From NCBI GenBank assembly GCA_017625725.1, contig JAGAKH010000002.1:78085-142084 (forward strand): a stretch of 64,000 bases of DNA, given 5' to 3'. Position numbers and translations under genes: made by a program. The notes below the pieces were generated by a model. That model was given only the letters and a program-made list of their open reading frames with translations. It was not told where the DNA came from and ran no database searches. The DNA comes from Bacteroidales bacterium. GTDB taxonomy: Bacteria > Bacteroidota > Bacteroidia > Bacteroidales > UBA932. Positions 36,095 through 45,331 of the stretch are shown piece by piece; the first letter of the stretch is position 1, and each line of letters begins with the position of its first letter.

Positions 36095-36230
36095 CAACCT
36101 ATTGTTGTCTACAATAAATGTACCGTAGAAGTTACTGCCCGGTAGCCTCATCTTTTTAGACAAGATTGTGCGTTTAAAGTTTACATCAAATACAATATTA
36201 GCTAATAATTATATTAAAAACAAGAATACG

Positions 36231-37712
36231 ATGGCAAAAGAAGTAACAAAGAGATCGGATAACTATTCACAGTGGTATGATAATCTCGTGGTAAAGGCTG
36301 ATCTGGCTGAGCGTTCCGCAGTCAGGGGATGTATGGTGATAAAGCCATATGGCTATGCTATCTGGGAGAAGATGCAGGATGTTTTGGATAAGATGTTCAA
36401 GGACACTGGTCATCAGAATGCATATTTCCCTCTGTTTATTCCTAAGTCTTTCCTCAGCCGCGAAGCTGAGCATGTGGAAGGCTTTGCAAAGGAATGTGCT
36501 GTGGTGACTCATCACAGGCTTATGGCGGATCCCGATGGAAATGGCGTAGTCGTGGACCCTTCTGCAAGGCTCGAGGAAGAGCTTATCGTGAGGCCGACCT
36601 CTGAAACGATCATATGGAATACATATAAGAATTGGGTTACTTCATGGAGAGATCTCCCTATCTTGTGCAATCAGTGGGCTAATGTAGTGCGTTGGGAGAT
36701 GCGTACCCGTCTTTTCCTCCGTACGGCGGAATTCCTCTGGCAGGAAGGCCACACTGCCCATGCTACTCAGCAGGAGGCAATAGAGGAGACAGAAAGAATG
36801 GTGAATGTGTATGCCGATTTCGCACGTAACTATATGGCTGTACCTGTTGTTGTCGGACATAAGAGCCCGAACGAACGTTTTGCAGGTGCACTTGACACAA
36901 TGACCATTGAGGCTCTCATGCAGGACGGCAAGGCTCTGCAGGCAGGTACTTCACATTTTCTCGGTCAGAATTTTGCGAAGGCATTCGATGTCCAGTTTAC
37001 AAATAAAGAAGGAAAGCAGGAGTATGTGTGGGCTACGTCATGGGGAGTGTCTACACGACTGATGGGTGCTCTGATCATGGCACATGGTGATGACAACGGT
37101 CTTGTGCTTCCTCCGAAGCTTGCACCTATCCAGGTAGTCATGGTACCTATAGTGGGCAAGGATGCTGATGCAAACAATGCTATCCTTGATAAGATGCAGC
37201 AGATAAAGAGAGAACTCGAGGCTGCAGGACATACTGTGAAGATTGATGACCGTGACACTCTCCGTCCGGGATTCAAGTTTGCAGAGTGGGAGCTCAAGGG
37301 AGTTCCGGTACGTCTTGCCATCGGAGCCCGTGACCTTGAGAACGGAACAGTGGAAGTGGCACGTCGTGATACAGGTGAGAAGATATCTACTTCTGTGGAT
37401 GGACTTGCCGCAATGATCGACGGTCTTCTTGAAGATATTCAGAACAGCATCTATAATAAGGCTCTCAAATTCCGTGATGACAGTATCCGCAAGGTGGACA
37501 CATGGGAGGAGTTCAAGGAAGAAATCACCAAGGGAGGCTTCCTGCTTTGCCACTGGGACGGAACACCGGAAACAGAGGAAAAGATCAAGGAAGAGACCAA
37601 GGCCACAATCCGTTGTATTCCTGTGGATAGTGCAGTCTGTGTTGAGGAAGGAAAGTGTATCTACACTGGAAAGCCTTCAAAGCAGAGGGTTCTGTTCGCT
37701 ATTTCTTATTAA
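36231..37712 (+). CDS. proS: Prolyl-tRNA synthetase
   Basis: A 493-residue class II synthetase that charges tRNA-Pro. Signature motifs are [10 protein letters not shown] and [26 protein letters not shown] (motif 1 region), [16 protein letters not shown] and [24 protein letters not shown] (motif 2), and [16 protein letters not shown] with [26 protein letters not shown] (motif 3). This is the eukaryote/archaea-like type without an editing insertion, as usual in Bacteroidota. An upstream in-frame GTG at 36168 would add 21 residues, but [16 protein letters not shown] is the family start. It is followed 45 bp later by a DUF3078 gene. Confidence 0.97.
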   Translation: MAKEVTKRSDNYSQWYDNLVVKADLAERSAVRGCMVIKPYGYAIWEKMQDVLDKMFKDTGHQNAYFPLFIPKSFLSREAEHVEGFAKECAVVTHHRLMADPDGNGVVVDPSARLEEELIVRPTSETIIWNTYKNWVTSWRDLPILCNQWANVVRWEMRTRLFLRTAEFLWQEGHTAHATQQEAIEETERMVNVYADFARNYMAVPVVVGHKSPNERFAGALDTMTIEALMQDGKALQAGTSHFLGQNFAKAFDVQFTNKEGKQEYVWATSWGVSTRLMGALIMAHGDDNGLVLPPKLAPIQVVMVPIVGKDADANNAILDKMQQIKRELEAAGHTVKIDDRDTLRPGFKFAEWELKGVPVRLAIGARDLENGTVEVARRDTGEKISTSVDGLAAMIDGLLEDIQNSIYNKALKFRDDSIRKVDTWEEFKEEITKGGFLLCHWDGTPETEEKIKEETKATIRCIPVDSAVCVEEGKCIYTGKPSKQRVLFAISY

Positions 37713-37757
37713 TCCAAAGAAAATAGAAGCTTAACTGCCCTTACGAAATCTGATTTT

Positions 37758-38903
37758 ATGAAGAAATCATTGCTTGCTCTGACAGCTGGCCTGTTCTGCT
37801 TGGCAGCGGGAGCTCAGAGTGTTCAGGATATTTCAGCGGAAGCTGCTAAAGTGATAACTTCAGTTCCTCCTGTGGAACAGAAGATGGAGGAACCTAAGTA
37901 TTGGACCAGTTCGCTGAAGACCCAGGTGAATGTAGGTCAGACAGGCCTGACAAACTGGGCGGCCGGTGGTGACAATACCGTGACACTGCAGGGCTTTGTG
38001 GATGCCAATGCCAATTGGGCGAAGAATGCGATGTTCTGGAACAATCGTCTCCAGTTGGACTATGGTTTCGTGTATGCATCGTCGAAACCGATAGTCCAGA
38101 AGAGCAGTGACCGTATATATCTTGAAAGCAGATGGGGTTATAAGGCAGTTGAAAATCTGTATCTTTCTGCCAACTTTGACTTCAAGTCCCAGTTCTCTTC
38201 CGGTTGGGTGTATAACACTCCGTCTGTTCCGGCAGACAAACCTGAAGGCACCAGACTTGAAGATCTCCCGTTAAGGGAACAGATAAGACTTTGGGAGGAT
38301 GCAAGGGACCTTAAGTCTGACTTCCTGGCTCCTGCCTACACCAATATCGCTCTTGGTGTCGATTATAAGCCTGCCATGTGGATATCCATAAATATGGCAC
38401 CGCTTACAGGAGGTTTTGTCATTGTGAATGATGCTTTGTTGAGGAAGAATTATTCCATGGATATGAAGGATAATTATATCGAACTGCAAAAGGAGTTTGA
38501 AGGAATAGATCCTGCAACTATAACTGATGAGGTGACCAGGATGAGATATGATTATCTTCAGGCAGGTCTGGCTGACGGCAATGCCTACAGAAGTGCGAGA
38601 TTTGAATTCGGTGCCCAGCTCAAGGTTGATTTTGCCGTTAATGTCAATGACAATTTCAAGTATACTTCTCAGATAGTGCTGTTTTCCAACTATCTCAAGA
38701 ATCCTCAGAATCCGCGTATAAACTGGGATAACAGGTTTGACTGGAAACTGGCCAGATTCTTTTCCCTTACGGTCACAACTAATCTTATCTATGATGATAC
38801 CATCATGATTTATAGTGAGAGAGATCAGTTGACGCACCAGAGGATTCAGTTCAAAGAGGCTCTGGCATTCGGCTTTACTTATACGATTGCAAGTAAAAAA
38901 TAG
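37758..38903 (+). CDS. DUF3078-family exported protein
   Basis: A 381-residue protein with a signal peptide (1-19, LAAGAQ). The family hallmark is QVNVGQTGLTNWAAGGDNTVTLQGFVDA, followed by strands that suggest an outer-membrane or periplasmic beta protein. Another family segment is KSDFLAPAYTNIALGVDYKP. DUF3078 is largely limited to Bacteroidota and its role is unknown. It lies between proS and tilS on the same strand, with only 4 bp between its stop and the tilS ATG. Confidence 0.85.
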   Translation: MKKSLLALTAGLFCLAAGAQSVQDISAEAAKVITSVPPVEQKMEEPKYWTSSLKTQVNVGQTGLTNWAAGGDNTVTLQGFVDANANWAKNAMFWNNRLQLDYGFVYASSKPIVQKSSDRIYLESRWGYKAVENLYLSANFDFKSQFSSGWVYNTPSVPADKPEGTRLEDLPLREQIRLWEDARDLKSDFLAPAYTNIALGVDYKPAMWISINMAPLTGGFVIVNDALLRKNYSMDMKDNYIELQKEFEGIDPATITDEVTRMRYDYLQAGLADGNAYRSARFEFGAQLKVDFAVNVNDNFKYTSQIVLFSNYLKNPQNPRINWDNRFDWKLARFFSLTVTTNLIYDDTIMIYSERDQLTHQRIQFKEALAFGFTYTIASKK

Positions 38904-38907
38904 TCTG

Positions 38908-40323
38908 ATGCAGAAAGCATTTTCTCGCAAGGTAAATGAATTGAAAGAGATTACAGATGGAGGGTTCCTTCTTGCCGTGAGCGGGGGAATCGATTCCATG
39001 TGTATGGCAGACCTCTTTTTAAAGACAGGAGAGAGTTTTGCTGTTGCACATTGCAATTTTCATCTGCGTGGCGAGGAGAGCGATGAGGATGCGGCTTTGG
39101 TAAGGGCTTGGACGGAAGAACATTCCGTACGTTTTCATTTAAGGAATTTTGACACTGCTGGCTATGCTGAAAAGCAGGGAATCAGTATAGAAATGGCTGC
39201 CCGCGATCTTCGATATTCATGGTTCTCCGATTTGTGCGAAGAGTTCGGATATAAGGTAGTTATTGTTGCACATAATGCGGATGATAATGCAGAGACGCTG
39301 ATGCTCAATCTGTTGCGAGGATGTGGCCTGAAGGGGGCGTCGGCAATTGCTCCTTTGTCAGTCTTGCCGGACGGTAGATCTGGCGATGTGAAGCTGTTCA
39401 GACCATTGCTTGACGTTACCAGAAAACAGATTGAGGGCTATGTCTTTGCGAATGGTATAGCATACAGGACTGACCGCACTAATTTTGAATCCGACTATAA
39501 ACGCAACAGGATCCGAAATGAGGTCTTCCCACATTTCGCTAAGATAAATCCTTCATTCGTACGCACCCTCAACCGCGATATTGATTATTTTACAGATGCA
39601 GCTCAGATTGTTGAGTCATGGTGTGAAAAGGCTGCAGCTGAAGTGACGGAACATTCTTCTGAGCACGGGTCCATTTATATCGATATTAAAAAACTTATGG
39701 AGTATAAGCAGTGGAAGTATCTGCTATACTATATTCTGCAGCCATATGGATTTACATCTCTTGTCCTGTCTTCTCTGGAAAACCTTCTCGTCTCTGAAAG
39801 AACAATTTCCGGTAAAAGATTCGAGTCATCTGCATATGTGCTCATGACAGGAAGGAACGGACTCTTTGTGGAACCGATTGATTCGGTCTCTCATAAAGAG
39901 TTGACCGAGAATGATGCCATGGTTACGGTCAGGGCACCAGGACGTTATTCTTTCTGCGGAACGACATTTATGGTGGAGATTCTGCCATATTCAAAAGATA
40001 TGAGTCTCAAACAGCCGTCCGGTACTGTAATAATGGATGCAGGCAGGATGCGATTCCCTTTTGTGTGTAGAAAATGGAGGCAGGGTGACTGGCTTGTACC
40101 ATTTGGAATGAAAGGAAAGAAAAAGGTCAGCGATCTGTTCGCTGACCTCAAATATGATCTTCACTCAAAGAAGGTTTCCATCATCATGGTTGATACAAGG
40201 ACGGATGGTCTGGCTGAGGTCCAGCATGTTGCAGGTGTCCTCGGGGTACGTATTGATGATGCTTACAAGGTGACGGAGTCTACGGAAAGAATACTCCGTC
40301 TGAGTGTCATTACTTCAGAATGA
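38908..40323 (+). CDS. tilS: tRNA(Ile)-lysidine synthase
   Basis: A 471-residue enzyme that converts the wobble C of tRNA-Ile(CAU) to lysidine so that it reads AUA. The ATP-pyrophosphatase loop is AVSGGIDSMCM (residues 23-33). Other family segments are AHCNFHLRGEES, AHNADDNAETLMLNLLRGCGLKGASAI and RPLLDVTRKQIEGYV, with the C-terminal TilS domain containing WRQGDWLVPFGMKGKKKVSDLFAD. An in-frame TTG at 38887 overlaps the previous gene, so the ATG at 38908 is preferred. Its 3' end overlaps the convergent sppA gene by 14 bp. Confidence 0.95.
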   Translation: MQKAFSRKVNELKEITDGGFLLAVSGGIDSMCMADLFLKTGESFAVAHCNFHLRGEESDEDAALVRAWTEEHSVRFHLRNFDTAGYAEKQGISIEMAARDLRYSWFSDLCEEFGYKVVIVAHNADDNAETLMLNLLRGCGLKGASAIAPLSVLPDGRSGDVKLFRPLLDVTRKQIEGYVFANGIAYRTDRTNFESDYKRNRIRNEVFPHFAKINPSFVRTLNRDIDYFTDAAQIVESWCEKAAAEVTEHSSEHGSIYIDIKKLMEYKQWKYLLYYILQPYGFTSLVLSSLENLLVSERTISGKRFESSAYVLMTGRNGLFVEPIDSVSHKELTENDAMVTVRAPGRYSFCGTTFMVEILPYSKDMSLKQPSGTVIMDAGRMRFPFVCRKWRQGDWLVPFGMKGKKKVSDLFADLKYDLHSKKVSIIMVDTRTDGLAEVQHVAGVLGVRIDDAYKVTESTERILRLSVITSE

Positions 40324-42088
40324 TTTCGTAAGGCATTCTGGCATAGGTTTTTACTCCTTCGTTTGGATTCCAGGAATTGAATGCTTCCGCTACCTTTTCC
40401 AGAGGTGTACCCTCAAGAATGTTCGTCTGCATTCCAAGTGATTCAAGCAGTATGTCGATAGTTGTCTGAGGCTTAGGATATTCGACTATCTCGACGTCGG
40501 AGAGAGACTCTACACCTTCAATGGAGAATGCAGCGTAAACGATGGCATCTTTCAGACCTCCGGTCTGGTCTGCAAGTCCCAGTTCCGTCGCCTGAACTCC
40601 GGACCATACTCTTCCTTGCGCCAATGCATCTACTTCTGCAACAGGCATTTCCCTTCCCTCTGACACCAAAGATGTGAAGCGTGTGTAGACGTCTTCAACT
40701 GTTTTCTGCATATATGCTTCTTCTGCCGGATCGAGCGGGCGCATCAGTGAGAACATGTCGGCATGTGTGTTGGAATTCACTGATGTTACGTTGATGCCTA
40801 TCTTGTCTTCTAGAAGACGCTGAGTGTTTGGAATCATACTGAAGACTCCGATTGAACCGGTAAGTGTGGTCGCATCAGTAAAGATGTAGTCGGCATTTGC
40901 TGAAATCCAGTATCCTCCGGATGCTGCATAGTTGCCGTATGATGCAATTACAGGAATACTTTCGTTGAGGATGTCAAGCTCCGCCTTTATCTTTTCCGCT
41001 GCCAGAACGCTTCCGCCAGGACTGTTCACCCTGAGCACCAGGGCCTTAATGGTGGTATCTTTCCTGATCTTTGCAATCATGTCAGCATATCTGTTGCCTG
41101 CAACCTGTTGCTTCATATCTCCTTCTATAATGTTTCCGTCAGCATATAGTATAGCGACTTTCTTCTTAGGCTTGATAGTCTTCATGGCAGACTGTACCTT
41201 TGAATAATCCTGAATGGAAATCATCTTAACATTCTTGTAGCTGTCAGTTATGTAAAGGTCGGCCAGTTTCTGTCTAAGTTCCTCTCCTGTCACAAGCTCG
41301 TCAACAAGACCTTTATTCAGGAAGTCATCCGATGAGGCAAGTTCGAGTCTGTCAAGCATGCCGTTCAGAGCCTCTGGTGTAATGTCTCTGGAACGTGCAA
41401 TCTGATCAGCCCAGGTGTTCCATATCGAGTTTATCAGCTCTTCATTCTGCTCAAGGTTCTCTTTGCTCGAAGAACTCCTTGTGTACATTTCTCCGGCTGA
41501 TTTGTATTTGCCATGGCGTATCAGCTGTACACCGATTCCAAGTCTGTCAAGAATGTCTTTCAGGAAAAACATCTGGGATGAGATGCCGGTAAACATACTG
41601 TTGCCTCCCGGATGTGATGTCATGTAGATCTTGTCGGAAACGGAAGCAAGATAGTAGCCTCCGTTTGTCGGGTTCTCGATGTAGGAGACTATCGCTTTTC
41701 CGCTTTTTCGGAATTCCTCCAGAGCCTTTCTGAACTCCTCTACCTGGCCGAATCCTCCGTTGACCATGTCCGGCTTCATGAATATATACTTTATAGCAGG
41801 GTCAATGGCAGCAGCATCGATAGCTCGTGCAGCTTCAAGGACTCCAATAGGGGTGATGATCTCTCCCTGCTGCTGAAGCAACTGTGTCAGGTCAGGTTCG
41901 GAGGTCTGTTCCGTGAGAGTGATGTTGGCCATGTCTATATTCAATACCCCTTCCGAAGGTAGCACTGGAGTTGTGTTGTTGACTGCCACAATTGCACCTG
42001 CTGCAGTGATCGCAATCATAAATACTGCAACGCAGAATATCAGAAGACCTGTCAAGGTCGCAAATGTCATTTTGATGAATTGTTTCAT
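40310..42088 (-). CDS. sppA: Signal peptide peptidase SppA, 67-kDa type
   Basis: A 592-residue membrane protease that degrades cleaved signal peptides. A single N-terminal transmembrane helix (about residues 8-35) is followed by two tandem ClpP-like domains. The nucleophile Ser lies in YAASGGYWIS of the second domain, and the general-base Lys lies in RHGKYKSAGE of the first, as in E. coli SppA. NSPGGSVLAAE and TLTGSIGVF complete the site. It is divergent from the metal-uptake cassette, and their promoters sit back to back. Confidence 0.94.
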   Translation of the reverse strand: MKQFIKMTFATLTGLLIFCVAVFMIAITAAGAIVAVNNTTPVLPSEGVLNIDMANITLTEQTSEPDLTQLLQQQGEIITPIGVLEAARAIDAAAIDPAIKYIFMKPDMVNGGFGQVEEFRKALEEFRKSGKAIVSYIENPTNGGYYLASVSDKIYMTSHPGGNSMFTGISSQMFFLKDILDRLGIGVQLIRHGKYKSAGEMYTRSSSSKENLEQNEELINSIWNTWADQIARSRDITPEALNGMLDRLELASSDDFLNKGLVDELVTGEELRQKLADLYITDSYKNVKMISIQDYSKVQSAMKTIKPKKKVAILYADGNIIEGDMKQQVAGNRYADMIAKIRKDTTIKALVLRVNSPGGSVLAAEKIKAELDILNESIPVIASYGNYAASGGYWISANADYIFTDATTLTGSIGVFSMIPNTQRLLEDKIGINVTSVNSNTHADMFSLMRPLDPAEEAYMQKTVEDVYTRFTSLVSEGREMPVAEVDALAQGRVWSGVQATELGLADQTGGLKDAIVYAAFSIEGVESLSDVEIVEYPKPQTTIDILLESLGMQTNILEGTPLEKVAEAFNSWNPNEGVKTYARMPYEIILK

Positions 42089-42120
42089 ATGGTTGATTTT
42101 ATATAGTTCGTTTTATTATG

Positions 42121-42151
42121 CAAAAATAGGAATATTTATTTGGTAAGCAAA
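42121..42151 (-). promoter_or_regulatory. Promoter for sppA
   Basis: On the minus strand TTTG (42148-42151), 19-bp spacer, TATTTTTG (42121-42128). An exact match to consensus; its -33 box is 2 bp from that of the divergent promoter. Confidence 0.75.
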
Positions 42152-42153
42152 AA

Positions 42154-42184
42154 TTGTGAAATTGAGTATAATTCTATATATTTG
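42154..42184 (+). promoter_or_regulatory. Promoter for the Cys-rich protein/TonB receptor/HMA cassette
   Basis: TTG (42154-42156), 20-bp spacer, TATATTTG (42177-42184). The ATG at 42194 is only 9 bp beyond the -7 box, so the leader is nearly absent. Confidence 0.7.
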
Positions 42185-42193
42185 CAGTTCGAG

Positions 42194-42646
42194 ATGAAGA
42201 AGGCTTTGATAAATATGTCTGCATTTGTGCTTATGATATGGTACTGTTTGAGTGTCATAGGTTTCGATGTGCACACTTGTGGAGCTACTGGACGCGTCTT
42301 CGTCTCTCCTGTCATGACGGCGGAATGCTATGATTCGGAGCAGTCAGAAGAATGTCGTTGCGGCTGTTGCAGCCACTGCTGCGATGCTGGCAGCAATGCT
42401 TCCGGATATAGTGATAATTCATGCTGTAGTGATGATTATCAGGCACTTATAATCACCGGAGGAGCTTCTTCTGAAAACCATCGTCATTTTGATGAGTGTT
42501 CATGCGGACTTTATCCATGTGTCTTGATGTCTGAATCCGACGTCCTGAAGAATGTATGTGTCAGGACACTTTCTTATCGTCTGCCGGATAAAGGACTTCC
42601 ATCTCCTTCAGACTTTCAGGCAATTCTCTCTGTCTGGCTTATCTGA
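42194..42646 (+). CDS. Cys-rich exported small protein (HYC_CC_PP-like)
   Basis: A 150-residue protein with an N-terminal signal or membrane segment (about residues 4-24). It has at least 14 cysteines after that point, in clusters: HTC, ECRCGCCSHCC (about 53-64), NSCC, ECSCGLYPC. A few His residues lie between them. The pattern resembles the small HYC_CC_PP-type proteins that sit upstream of TonB-dependent receptors in Bacteroidota. The density of thiols suggests metal binding, probably copper or another soft metal, but that is inference. A longer frame to 42140 exists and is rejected because it would cover the promoter. It is followed by the receptor 95 bp later. Confidence 0.7.
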   Translation: MKKALINMSAFVLMIWYCLSVIGFDVHTCGATGRVFVSPVMTAECYDSEQSEECRCGCCSHCCDAGSNASGYSDNSCCSDDYQALIITGGASSENHRHFDECSCGLYPCVLMSESDVLKNVCVRTLSYRLPDKGLPSPSDFQAILSVWLI

Positions 42647-42741
42647 TTCTTTCCCCGGGAATCAGTCTTTTCTTGTTCCGTGGAGGACTGTTGTTTTTTT
42701 TACGGAATTCATTAATCAGAATTATTTAAAACAACTATAAC

Positions 42742-44907
42742 ATGAAGAAATTATTATCTGTCATTTCTTGTGCATTATGTGTCTGTGCATTTACTGCAAA
42801 TGCCCAGGTACTTGATTCAAAAGGCAATCTGATCGATACCACCGCTATTTACGGTGAACGTTCCGACAGCCTTGATGCAGCAGTCTTTACTTCGCGTCAG
42901 TCGGGAAACTATCTTTCTAAAGGAAAGGAAATCCGTACGGAGGTCATTACTGCTGCCGGACTTTGCAAGATGGCCTGCTGTAATCTTGCCGAGAGTTTTG
43001 AGAACTCTGCGAGTGTGACCGTCGGTTACTCAGATGCTGTTACCGGAGCCCGTCAGATCCGTCTTCTCGGTCTTTCCGGAGTCTACACTCAGATGCTTGA
43101 TGAGACACGTCCTGTTATGAGAGGTCTTGCTTCCCCATTCGGACTCTCATATGTTCCCGGTCAGTGGCTTGAGAGCATCCAGATTGCAAAGGGCTCTTCA
43201 TCTGTAATCAATGGTGTGGAGTGTATGACCGGTCAGATCAACATGGAGCATCGCAAACCGACTGATGAGAAGCCGCTCTTCCTTAATGCAGCTGTCATGA
43301 GTGATACAAAGATGGACTTCAATATAGCATCTTCACTTCAGATGGGCTACAAATGGAGTACAGTTATTCTCGGACACGTTTCAGGAAATATCGCTCCACA
43401 TGATATGAACGGAGACCATTTCCTTGATGATCCGATGATGCTTCAGCTGAATCTTTCCAACCGTTGGCTATATCAGGCAGACAATGGTATGCAGATCCGT
43501 TTCGGTGTACGTGCAATCCAGGACAGCCGTCAGGGGGGACAGATGTTCGAAAAGGATGGTAAGCATGTATATTTCGACAGAGACGCCTATCAGTGGAATC
43601 CTCTCGAAGTACAGCCTGGAACACTGAATCCATGGGGATCGGACATCCTTAACCGCTCCATCAACGGATACTTCAAGCTGGGTGTTCCTTTGAATGAAGA
43701 GAATTCACAGAATATCGCTCTTGTTGCAGACTACAATTACCAGAATATGGATTCGTACTTCGGTGCGACTAAGTATCTTGCAGGACAGCATTCTGCCTTT
43801 GCAAACCTTCTGTATCAGAATGAGATCAATGAGTCTCACAAGTTTACCTTAGGTCTGAATGGAACATGGGACCTCTATGATGAGGCTTTTGAAAGGGTAA
43901 TCTTCTATAATCTTATGAAAGATGTAGAGGGAACAGGACTTCCAGTAAGGACCGATCTTGCCAATGCCGGTCTTTTCGGTGAGTATACCTTCCATGCTGG
44001 CGAAGAGTTTTCTGCAATCGTAGGTCTTCGCGGTGACTGGTTCAATCACGTACCGTCAGATGAGGCAAGATTCCGTGTATCTCCACGAGTTACCCTCAAG
44101 TACATGCCTATCGAGGAAATCGTCATCAGAGCTAATGGTGGACGTGGACTCAGATATTCTACTCCTCTTGTAGACAACATCGGTGTATTCTCGACCGGAA
44201 AGAAGTATGTAGGTTCATTCAACGAGCATATTCTTGAAGACGCATGGACTTTCGGCGGCAACATCACATATTATATGCCTTTCGGAGCAAGTTCAAACAC
44301 ATATCTCAGTTTTGACTACTTCAGGACCCAGTTCGTTCAGCAGATGGTTGTAGATTATGAACTCGACCCTACGCAGATCAATTTTTATGCTCTCAACGGC
44401 AAGCAGTCGTTTACTGACAATTTCCAGCTCGATTTCTCCGTCGACCCTATTGAAAGATTCAATATCACTGCAACCTTCCGTTATACAAATGCCAAGATTG
44501 ATCTTGCCGGCAGGGGATTGGTTGACAAGCCTATGACCAGCCGGTTCAAGGGAGTGCTCAACCTTCAGTATGCGACTAATCTGAATAAATGGATATTTGA
44601 CTTCACTGCGTCAGTTAACGGACCATGCAGGGTATATGATTTCATGAAGGGTATGGATGGTATCACTGAGAGAAATGGAAAGTATTATTCTCCTGTATAT
44701 CCGCTTCTGTATGCTCAGATTACCCGTCGTTTCAAGGGTTGGGATGTATATATGGGTGCAGAGAACCTTACGAACTTCACTCAGAAGAACCCTATCATCG
44801 GTGGTGACAATCCGCTTCAGCCAAGCTTCGATGCAAGCTGCATATGGGGACCTCTCATGGGTATCAAGGCACATATCGGATTCAGATTTACTCTTTGGAA
44901 GAAATAA
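42742..44907 (+). CDS. TonB-dependent outer-membrane receptor, probably for a metal
   Basis: A 721-residue receptor with a signal peptide (1-21, TANAQ). The plug domain is at about 60-170: KEIRTEVITAAGLCKMACCNLAESFENSASVTVGYSDAVTGARQIRLLGLSGVYTQML. This is typical of receptors lying beside heavy-metal-associated proteins and lacks the carboxypeptidase-like extension of SusC types. The unusual Cys trio (LCKMACCN) in the plug stands out. The C-terminal barrel has 20 or so strands ending in HIGFRFTLWKK. Neighbours on both sides are Cys- or His-rich exported proteins. The substrate is not proven; copper, zinc or a related metal complex is the best guess. Confidence 0.88.
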   Translation: MKKLLSVISCALCVCAFTANAQVLDSKGNLIDTTAIYGERSDSLDAAVFTSRQSGNYLSKGKEIRTEVITAAGLCKMACCNLAESFENSASVTVGYSDAVTGARQIRLLGLSGVYTQMLDETRPVMRGLASPFGLSYVPGQWLESIQIAKGSSSVINGVECMTGQINMEHRKPTDEKPLFLNAAVMSDTKMDFNIASSLQMGYKWSTVILGHVSGNIAPHDMNGDHFLDDPMMLQLNLSNRWLYQADNGMQIRFGVRAIQDSRQGGQMFEKDGKHVYFDRDAYQWNPLEVQPGTLNPWGSDILNRSINGYFKLGVPLNEENSQNIALVADYNYQNMDSYFGATKYLAGQHSAFANLLYQNEINESHKFTLGLNGTWDLYDEAFERVIFYNLMKDVEGTGLPVRTDLANAGLFGEYTFHAGEEFSAIVGLRGDWFNHVPSDEARFRVSPRVTLKYMPIEEIVIRANGGRGLRYSTPLVDNIGVFSTGKKYVGSFNEHILEDAWTFGGNITYYMPFGASSNTYLSFDYFRTQFVQQMVVDYELDPTQINFYALNGKQSFTDNFQLDFSVDPIERFNITATFRYTNAKIDLAGRGLVDKPMTSRFKGVLNLQYATNLNKWIFDFTASVNGPCRVYDFMKGMDGITERNGKYYSPVYPLLYAQITRRFKGWDVYMGAENLTNFTQKNPIIGGDNPLQPSFDASCIWGPLMGIKAHIGFRFTLWKK

Positions 44908-44932
44908 GTATTAATTTTCAAAACCAATAATT

Positions 44933-45322
44933 ATGAAAAAGACAATTTTATTTGTTTTGGCAGCGATGATGTCATTCTCTGCTGTTGCTGTAGCTGCGGA
45001 TTTTTCTGATGCAGTTGAACTTACAGATAAGAAGCCTAAGAAGGCAAAGAAGGTAAAGGAAGTGAAGGAAGTAATCTATCACGTTCATCTTCACTGTCAG
45101 GATTGCGTTGACAAGGTTGTGGAGAATATTTCTTTCGAGAAGGGTGTTAAGGATCTCAAGGTTACTTTGGAAGACCACACAGTAGCTATCAAGTATGATC
45201 CTGCGAAGACCTCAGAGGATGTTCTCAAGGCAGCGATCGAGAAGCTCGGATATCCGGTTGCCGGAAAGGTTGAGCCAGGACATAAGCCTGAGCATAACCA
45301 TGACCACCACCATCATAACTAA
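44933..45322 (+). CDS. Exported heavy-metal-associated (HMA) domain protein with His tail
   Basis: A 129-residue protein with a signal peptide (1-21, AVAA), a Lys-rich linker (33-46), one HMA domain (about 47-112) and a His-rich tail (HKPEHNHDHHHHN). The metal site is CQDC (Cys55, Cys58) preceded by HVHLH (50-54), so the loop carries both His and Cys ligands. HMA domains bind Cu(I), Zn(II) or similar ions and are usually cytosolic. A secreted stand-alone domain points to a periplasmic metallochaperone that takes metal from the receptor encoded 25 bp upstream. Confidence 0.85.
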   Translation: MKKTILFVLAAMMSFSAVAVAADFSDAVELTDKKPKKAKKVKEVKEVIYHVHLHCQDCVDKVVENISFEKGVKDLKVTLEDHTVAIKYDPAKTSEDVLKAAIEKLGYPVAGKVEPGHKPEHNHDHHHHN

Positions 45323-45331
45323 GATGGGGCC

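Noticed and set aside
36095-36230. A riboswitch or T-box in the proS leader
   Set aside because: No T-box sequence (TGGNACCGCG-like) or other known riboswitch core could be recognised; only a short TTGT/ACAA stem is present.
38271-39056. Minus-strand open frame spanning the end of DUF3078 and the start of tilS
   Set aside because: It crosses two genes confirmed by family motifs and shows no domain of its own.
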